From Ramlibacter sp. WS9 (lineage in GTDB: Bacteria; Pseudomonadota; Gammaproteobacteria; Burkholderiales; Burkholderiaceae_C), in the NCBI RefSeq assembly GCF_003797765.1, contig NZ_RKMB01000002.1:186001-250000 (forward strand): a DNA stretch of 64,000 bases. Reading direction: 5' to 3'. Made by a program: the position numbers and the translations under genes. Of this stretch, positions 59,224 through 64,000 are shown piece after piece (the stretch's first letter is position 1; each line of letters starts with the position of its first letter). Under the pieces are notes generated by a model, which worked only from the letters and a program-made list of their open reading frames with translations, ran no database searches and had not been told where the DNA came from.

Positions 59224-59239
59224 AAAGTGATATCACTTT
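59224..59239. promoter_or_regulatory. Perfect 16-bp palindrome upstream of the SPFH/RHH operon
   Basis: AAAGTGATATCACTTT is a perfect palindrome 16 nt upstream of the SPFH ATG at 59256, in an AT-rich stretch within GC-rich surroundings. A ribbon-helix-helix repressor is encoded in the same operon (60178), making it the likely binder. Confidence 0.6.
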
Positions 59240-59255
59240 TCATCGGAGGCATGAC

Positions 59256-60152
59256 ATGAACCATCTCGCCAACACCACGCACCGGCCCGTGCGGAAGGAG
59301 ATGCCGTATCACTCGGCCAGCGGCTACGTGATGACGCTGGTGGCCCTGCTCCTCATCGGGCTGGGCGCGCTGGTGCTGTTCCAGCGTCTCGCCCCCTGGG
59401 CATTCGGTGTGGTGCTGGTTCTGGCCGGCATGGCCTTATTGCCCGGCCTGTACATGTTGCAGCCCAACGAGGCCATCGTCCTCACGCTGTTCGGCAAGTA
59501 CCAGGGCACCAACCGCTCCGAAGGCCTGCGCTGGACCAACCCGCTGCAAACCGGCAACAAGATCTCGCTGCGCGCGCGCAACCTGAACACACCGTCGCTG
59601 AAGGTGAACGACAAGCGTGGCAACCCGGTGGAGATCGGCGCGGCGGTGGTCTGGCGCGTGCACGACACGGCGCAGGCGGTGTTCGAGATCGACGACTACA
59701 CGCGCTTCGTCAGCATCCAGGCTGAAGCCGCCATCCGCCATCTCGCGACCTTGTACGCCTACGACAGCGGCGAGGACCTGCCGGCCGATGAAACGACCTT
59801 GCGCGCCGGCCTCGACGTCGTGGCCGACGCGCTGAAGGCCGAGCTCAACCAGCGGTTCGCGAGCGCCGGCGTCGAGGTGCTGGACGCCAAGCTCACCCAC
59901 CTGGCCTACGCACCGGAGATCGCCCAGGTGATGCTGCGCAGGCAGCAAGCGACCGCCATCGTCAGCGCGCGGCACCAGATCGTGGCCGGTGCGGTGGGGA
60001 TGGTCGAATCGGCGCTGAAGGGCCTGTCGGAGCGCAACCTCGTGGTGCTCGACGACGAGCGCAAGGCCGCGATGGTGTCCAACCTGCTGGTCGTGCTCTG
60101 CTCCGACAACAACACCCAGCCCGTGATCAACACCGGCACCCTCTACACCTGA
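59256..60152 (+). CDS. SPFH/band-7 (slipin-like) membrane protein
   Basis: Protein of 298 aa. Two membrane segments near residues 25-47 and 50-68 precede an SPFH domain (about 75-240: PNEAIVLTLFGKYQGTNRSE, VEIGAAVVWRVHDTAQAVFE, FVSIQAEAAIRHLATLYAYD). It forms oligomeric cages or lipid microdomain scaffolds. The gene starts 16 nt after a perfect palindrome and is followed 25 nt later by a ribbon-helix-helix gene. GGAGG lies upstream of the ATG. Confidence 0.88.
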   Translation: MNHLANTTHRPVRKEMPYHSASGYVMTLVALLLIGLGALVLFQRLAPWAFGVVLVLAGMALLPGLYMLQPNEAIVLTLFGKYQGTNRSEGLRWTNPLQTGNKISLRARNLNTPSLKVNDKRGNPVEIGAAVVWRVHDTAQAVFEIDDYTRFVSIQAEAAIRHLATLYAYDSGEDLPADETTLRAGLDVVADALKAELNQRFASAGVEVLDAKLTHLAYAPEIAQVMLRRQQATAIVSARHQIVAGAVGMVESALKGLSERNLVVLDDERKAAMVSNLLVVLCSDNNTQPVINTGTLYT

Positions 60153-60177
60153 CCGCGGACAGGCAGCGCGGCAACCG

Positions 60178-60372
60178 ATGGCCAGCCCGGGCAAGAAAGC
60201 ATTCCCCCTGCGGATCGACCCGGTCCTGTGGGCCGAGATCGAGCGCCTGGCGGCGCAGGAATTGCGCAGTGCCAACGCGCAGGTGGAGTTCCTGCTGCGG
60301 GAGGCCTTGGTGAAGCGCGGCCGGCTGCCGCGCGGCGGCGAACCGGACAAGAAAAGGGATAGCCAGAAATGA
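60178..60372 (+). CDS. Ribbon-helix-helix (Arc-like) DNA-binding protein
   Basis: Protein of 64 aa of the Arc/CopG type: KAFPLRIDPVLWAEIERLAA (strand then helix 1) and RSANAQVEFLLREALVKRGR (helix 2). It likely binds DNA as a dimer of dimers. Its stop overlaps the start of the next gene (ATGA). Probably it is the repressor of the SPFH operon through the palindrome at 59224-59239. Confidence 0.82.
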   Translation: MASPGKKAFPLRIDPVLWAEIERLAAQELRSANAQVEFLLREALVKRGRLPRGGEPDKKRDSQK

Positions 60373-61373
60373 ATTTCCATTGCAATGGATTGCGGCGAGC
60401 TGCGTTGTGCATCGTTCTCGCATTGGCGACCTCGCACGCCGCGGCGCAGTGGCGCACGTCGACGCCCGCGGAACAAGCGCTGGACACGGCCGCATTCCAG
60501 GGCGTCGCCGAATCGATTGTGGGCGAGCTGCCCGACGTGCAGAGCGCAGTCGTCGCGCTGCGCGGCCGTGTGGTGTTCGAGTACTACCGCGACGGCTCGG
60601 TCGACACGCTGCGCGAGCAGCAGTCGGTATCGAAAAGCGCACTGTCGATTCTGGCCGGCGTCGCATTGGGTCAGGGCCGCATCGCCGGCCTCGACCAGCC
60701 GGTGGTGGCGCTGGTGCCGGAGTGGGCTGCATTGAACCCGGATCCACGCGCGGCGTCTATTACGGTGAGGCATCTGCTGACCATGACGGCCGGCTTCGAA
60801 ATCAACGATCCGACGGGAACGGCCGCGCCGCTTGCGCCGCGCGAGGGCTGGGCGCGGCGCCTGGTCGCCGACCCGGGGCAGAAATTCGCCTATGACAACT
60901 CGGTGGTAACGCTCACAACCGCCGTCGTCGAGAAGGTGGCGGGCATGCCGTTCGCCGACTACGCGCGCCAGGAGTTAGGGGTGCCCTTGGGGATCAAGGA
61001 ACCCGGCTACCGGCGTGTCTTGCAGGCGCGCACCGTCGACATGGCGAAGCTCGGCCAGCTGATGCTGCAAAAAGGCATGTGGGAAGGCAAGCAGCTGGTG
61101 CCGGAGTCTTTCGCGCTGGCCGCGGCGCGCCAGCAGAACGCGGGCGGCCCGCCAGTGGGCTTGCGGTACGGCTTCATGTGGTGGGTACCGCCTTCCGACG
61201 CGGAGCGTCCCGCGTTCCTGGCGAGCGGCTATGCGGGGCAGTTCATCTGGGTCAATCCGGCGCTGGAGGTTGTCATCGCGGTCAATTCCACCGTGTCGCC
61301 ACAGAGCCAGCAGCGCGGGCAGGCGTTTCAGTTGATTCGGCAGAGGCTGTATCCGGCGGTGCTTCAGCGCTAG
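60369..61373 (+). CDS. Serine hydrolase, class-C beta-lactamase fold
   Basis: Exported protein of 334 aa with a signal peptide (about 1-27, ends SHAAAQ). The beta-lactamase/penicillin-binding fold is marked by S86-V-S-K89 (SxxK), YDNS around residue 178 (YxN-like) and a C-terminal GYAGQFIWVN in place of the KTG triad. It is probably an esterase or peptidase, not a resistance enzyme. It is co-transcribed with the SPFH/RHH genes. Its stop shares the CTAG tetranucleotide with the convergent amidase stop. Confidence 0.87.
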   Translation: MNFHCNGLRRAALCIVLALATSHAAAQWRTSTPAEQALDTAAFQGVAESIVGELPDVQSAVVALRGRVVFEYYRDGSVDTLREQQSVSKSALSILAGVALGQGRIAGLDQPVVALVPEWAALNPDPRAASITVRHLLTMTAGFEINDPTGTAAPLAPREGWARRLVADPGQKFAYDNSVVTLTTAVVEKVAGMPFADYARQELGVPLGIKEPGYRRVLQARTVDMAKLGQLMLQKGMWEGKQLVPESFALAAARQQNAGGPPVGLRYGFMWWVPPSDAERPAFLASGYAGQFIWVNPALEVVIAVNSTVSPQSQQRGQAFQLIRQRLYPAVLQR

Positions 61374-62881
61374 CGCGCCGGCGCGATGCGGCCCAGCACG
61401 GCTTCGATCGCCATGCCGATGGCAACGAGCCGGCGGTCGGAGCCGCTCGGGCCGTCCAGCTCCAACCCGATGGGCAGCTTGCTGCTCGCGCCCAGGCCGA
61501 TCGGCACCTGGATGCCGGGAATGCCGGCGTTGCTGCCCGGGTCGGTGTTCTGGATGAACAGCAGGAAGTTGTCGAGGCTGCTGGAATCGGCATTGGCGGT
61601 CAGCGCGACACGCGGCACCGTCGGGAAGATCAACGCGTCGAGCTGGTTGTTGGCGAAGGTGTCGGCATAGAGCTTGATGAGCGCCGGGCGATGCACGGTC
61701 ATCGCCGCGTTGTAGACCGGTGCGGCGTCGATGAGGCCGGTCGGTGTCGGCAGCTTGCGCGGGATGACGAGCCCGTCGTAGGTGCCTTTGACATCGGGGC
61801 TCGCGATGCCCGCGGCCAGCTGCGCGATGGTGACGCCGGTGTTGTAGGTGGCCAGGTAGCTCACCATGTCGTCATAGGCTTCGTACAGCGCGACTGGGAA
61901 GCCGACGTTGCCGTTGATCGTGGCGAGATTGGGCATCGTCACGTCGACCACCGTCACGCCCGCGGCCTTGAGTTTCGCGATGGCGCCGTTGAAGGCCGCC
62001 TGCGTGTCGGCGTCCATGTTGGCCATGAAGTCGGCCGCGATGCCCACGCGCACGGCTTTCAGGTCCGCGGGCTGCGTAGCGGCGGCGCCGGTGATGACGC
62101 GGTCCATCAGCTCCACGTCGGCCATCGCCACCGCCATCGGCCCCGCCGTGTCGCGGGTGTGCGAGATCGGGGCGATGCCGGCCTGCGAATAGCGGCCCAC
62201 CGTCGGGCGCAGCGACGAGCAGCCGTTGAGCGCGCAAGGCAGCCGCACCGAGGCGCCGGTGTCCGTGCCCAGCCCCGCCGGCGCCATGCGCGAGCCCAGC
62301 GCGGCGGCCGTTCCGGCGGACGAGCCGCCGGACATCTTCGTCGCGTCGTAGGCGTTGCGCACGCCGACATTGCTGCTGGTGTTGTAGGCCGGGTTGTAGC
62401 CTGAGATGCCGAAGGCCAGCTCGTGCATGTTGGTCTTGCCGAGCACCACCGCGCCGGCGTCGCGCAGCTTCTTGAGCACCGGCGCATCGGCGGCGGGCAC
62501 GAAGTTCTTCAGCGCCGGCGTGCCGGCGGTGGCGGGCAGGCCCGCCACCTGGATGTTGTCTTTGACCACGATGGGCACGCCTTCGAGCGGCAGGCAAGGC
62601 GCGCCGGTCGCGCGGCGGGTGTCTGCATCGCGCGCTGCCTTCAGCGCACCGGCTTCGTCCAGCGTGACGAAGGCATTGAGGTCGGGCCGCGCCTTGGCAC
62701 GCGCCAGGTAGGCCTTGACCACGGACTCGCTGGTCATCGCGCCGCTGCAGATGTGGCCCGCGGCCTCGCTCGCGCTGAGCGTGTAGATGTCCGGCTCGAT
62801 GCGGACGGCAGCGCCGCCGCAGGCAGCGAGCGCGAGGGCCAGCGCCAGCGGCGCGGCCAGTCGGCGAGGCAATGAAATCAT
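61370..62881 (-). CDS. Lipoprotein amidase (amidase-signature family)
   Basis: Hydrolase of 503 aa. Signal peptide with lipobox LAAC (Cys about residue 21), then an amidase-signature domain. The triad elements are visible: Lys in VPIVVKDNIQVAG, the Ser region KMSGGSSAGTAAALG, and the nucleophile Ser in GTDTGASVRLPCALNG. The close group is indoleacetamide hydrolase or aryl-acylamidase type. The start at 62881 has AGGAGC 6 nt upstream. It is divergent from the LuxR gene. Envelope location suggests that it releases acids from amides outside the inner membrane. Confidence 0.88.
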   Translation of the reverse strand: MISLPRRLAAPLALALALAACGGAAVRIEPDIYTLSASEAAGHICSGAMTSESVVKAYLARAKARPDLNAFVTLDEAGALKAARDADTRRATGAPCLPLEGVPIVVKDNIQVAGLPATAGTPALKNFVPAADAPVLKKLRDAGAVVLGKTNMHELAFGISGYNPAYNTSSNVGVRNAYDATKMSGGSSAGTAAALGSRMAPAGLGTDTGASVRLPCALNGCSSLRPTVGRYSQAGIAPISHTRDTAGPMAVAMADVELMDRVITGAAATQPADLKAVRVGIAADFMANMDADTQAAFNGAIAKLKAAGVTVVDVTMPNLATINGNVGFPVALYEAYDDMVSYLATYNTGVTIAQLAAGIASPDVKGTYDGLVIPRKLPTPTGLIDAAPVYNAAMTVHRPALIKLYADTFANNQLDALIFPTVPRVALTANADSSSLDNFLLFIQNTDPGSNAGIPGIQVPIGLGASSKLPIGLELDGPSGSDRRLVAIGMAIEAVLGRIAPAR

Positions 62882-63059
62882 GGTGCTGCTCCTCATGCGT
62901 AGTGGTGGCTGCATGATCGGCAACGGGTGCGGGCCTGTCTGTCCTTGGATCGGATGACGGCGTGTCATCGATTTCGATGACACGAAACGTGTGCAAAACC
63001 GTTGACCGGCGCGGCGGGCCGCAATATAACGTTCTCACCACTCTCGAACGAGCCACGCC

Positions 63060-63797
63060 ATGTTCCTGTCCGGACCCGAGCAACGCGCCCTGGCGTCCTG
63101 CTTCGCCTTGCTGGCGCAGGACTTGAACGAGCGCGAGATCCGCGAGCGCATCGGCCGCGCCACGCTCGACCTGTTCCGCGCGGACTACTTCGCATCCTTT
63201 GTCTGGAGCCCCGAAAAAGGTCGCTTCGCCGACGGCGTCTCCATGAACATGGACCTGTCCAACCTGCAGAAGTACGACGCCTGGTACCAGTACCGCGACC
63301 CGATCACCTTCGCCCTGCAATCGAAGCGCCACGCCACCGCGGTGAGCGAGGTGATGCCGCGCAGCGAGCTGCTCAAGACCGAGTTCTTCAACGACTTCCT
63401 GGCGCATGACGGCCTGCATTGGGGCATCAACCTGCACGCCTTCGACGGCCCCATGGCACTGGGCGACCTGCGCATCTGGCGCAGCCGCGCGCGGCGCGAA
63501 TTCGACGGCCACGACAAGCTGCTGCTGGACCTGATCGAGCCGGCCTTCGTCGCGGCATTGCGCCGCGCCCATGACGCGCACAAGCCGCCGCCCTCGCCGC
63601 AGGCGGCGCTGGCGGGCTTGAGCCGGCGCGAGCTGGAAGTGGCGCGCTGCGTTTGCCGCGGCCTCACCGACAAGGAAATCGCGCGCGAACTCGGCATCGC
63701 ATTGCCCAGCGTGCGCACCTACTTGCAGCGGCTGTTCGACAAGCTGGGCGTGCACCGGCGCGCGGGGCTGGCGCAGCTGGCGGACAGACTGCACTAG
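63060..63797 (+). CDS. LuxR-family transcriptional regulator
   Basis: Regulator of 245 aa. The N-terminal half (about 1-175) is a GAF-like or autoinducer-domain-like sensor with aromatic residues (FASFVWSPEKGRFADGVSMN, KYDAWYQYRDPITFALQSKR). The C-terminal 65 residues are a LuxR helix-turn-helix: SRRELEVARCVCRGLTDKEI and SVRTYLQRLFDKLGVHRRAG. It is divergent from the amidase, with 178 nt between the starts, and is its probable regulator. Confidence 0.88.
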   Translation: MFLSGPEQRALASCFALLAQDLNEREIRERIGRATLDLFRADYFASFVWSPEKGRFADGVSMNMDLSNLQKYDAWYQYRDPITFALQSKRHATAVSEVMPRSELLKTEFFNDFLAHDGLHWGINLHAFDGPMALGDLRIWRSRARREFDGHDKLLLDLIEPAFVAALRRAHDAHKPPPSPQAALAGLSRRELEVARCVCRGLTDKEIARELGIALPSVRTYLQRLFDKLGVHRRAGLAQLADRLH

Positions 63798-63839
63798 GGC
63801 CTTCGGCTCGCCGCAGCGGACAAGCGGCACAATGCCGCC

Positions 63840-64000
63840 ATGACCTCGCAAGACATCGAAGACATCGAACGCGCGACCGTCGTGGCGGTTTCGCCGCAGG
63901 CGCAGGAAGAGATCGCCGGGTGGTTGCTGCCGTTCGATACCGGTGCCGTGTGGCGCGCGAAGAGCGCGGTGCCGCTGTCGCACGGCGAGCCGCAGCCGGG
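63840..64000 (+). CDS. Probable GNAT acetyltransferase (5' part only)
   Basis: The reading frame starts with ATG at 63840 and continues past the window end (about 53 codons). MTSQDIEDIERATVVAVSPQ and WLLPFDTGAVWRAKSAVPLS resemble the N-termini of GNAT-family acetyltransferases of Comamonadaceae, which carry a GWLLPxDxG...RAxSAVPL pattern. The acetyl-CoA-binding core is outside the window. Confidence 0.55.
   Translation, partial: MTSQDIEDIERATVVAVSPQAQEEIAGWLLPFDTGAVWRAKSAVPLSHGEPQP

Noticed and set aside
60369..61373. Beta-lactam resistance gene
   Set aside because: SxxK and YxN-like residues are present, but the KTG motif is absent and the sequence is of the broad serine-hydrolase branch; resistance cannot be claimed.

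Overview
The window is GC-rich bacterial chromosome. Short intergenic gaps, many GTGA/ATGA-type gene overlaps, six Bug/TctC-type periplasmic receptors, and IclR, LysR and TctDE-type regulators all suggest a betaproteobacterium of the Burkholderiales, most likely a Comamonadaceae member of the Variovorax/Ramlibacter type. That placement is an inference from gene content. No rRNA, tRNA, CRISPR array, prophage or intact insertion sequence was seen.

Layout. 1-594: partial NhaR-like LysR regulator. 625-4973: minus-strand operon for a non-classical fimbria-like surface structure (subunit, small secreted protein, PapD-like chaperone, large outer-membrane barrel with a pilus-assembly N domain). 5232-7463: secreted Asp-rich protein, then a Na+/H+ antiporter gene behind a probable nhaA-I (Li+/Na+) riboswitch, then a PhnB-like protein. 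7496-8123: a non-coding block made of two inverted copies of a hairpin-forming repeat whose arms covary. 8126-14088: GIY-YIG protein, an IclR/Bug/RraA/2-hydroxyacid dehydrogenase module, DUF1801, AraC, VOC and LysR genes. 14176-22799: AtuA-type split pair with a Bug receptor, then a LysR-controlled operon cyclase-Bug-esterase-RraA-dehydrogenase. 23047-38855: cupin, then two divergent operons around an IclR gene. One carries M19 dipeptidase, RraA, Bug, amidohydrolase, GST, DUF1508 and MmsA. The other carries aldehyde dehydrogenase, a two-subunit TPP decarboxylase and a complete Liv-type ABC transporter with two binding proteins. 38973-47888: mixed small metabolic and regulatory genes (SRPBCC, a transglutaminase-fold protein without its catalytic residues, DUF3237/SnoaL, HxlR-LysE, DUF2182/DUF899/HTH, beta-propeller, lipoprotein). 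48077-53096: an accessory segment with different codon use, holding orphan genes, a SEFIR-DUF2314-like fusion, a repeat-flanked methyltransferase and YefM-YoeB. 53121-58154: PsuG, Bug, TctD, TctE and a TctC-like receptor on one strand. 58192-64000: Nudix, SPFH/ribbon-helix-helix with a perfect operator palindrome, class-C beta-lactamase fold, amidase, LuxR, and a partial GNAT gene.

How it works together: the window is dominated by uptake and breakdown of organic acids. Three separate modules each pair a Bug receptor with an RraA-type aldolase/decarboxylase and a dedicated regulator. An 18-bp IclR-type palindrome recurs at four places, which links the 23.6-30.4 kb and 30.5-38.9 kb operons into one probable regulon. 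The best candidates for undescribed biology are that regulon, the atypical fimbrial operon, the covarying inverted repeat pair and the SEFIR-DUF2314-like protein.
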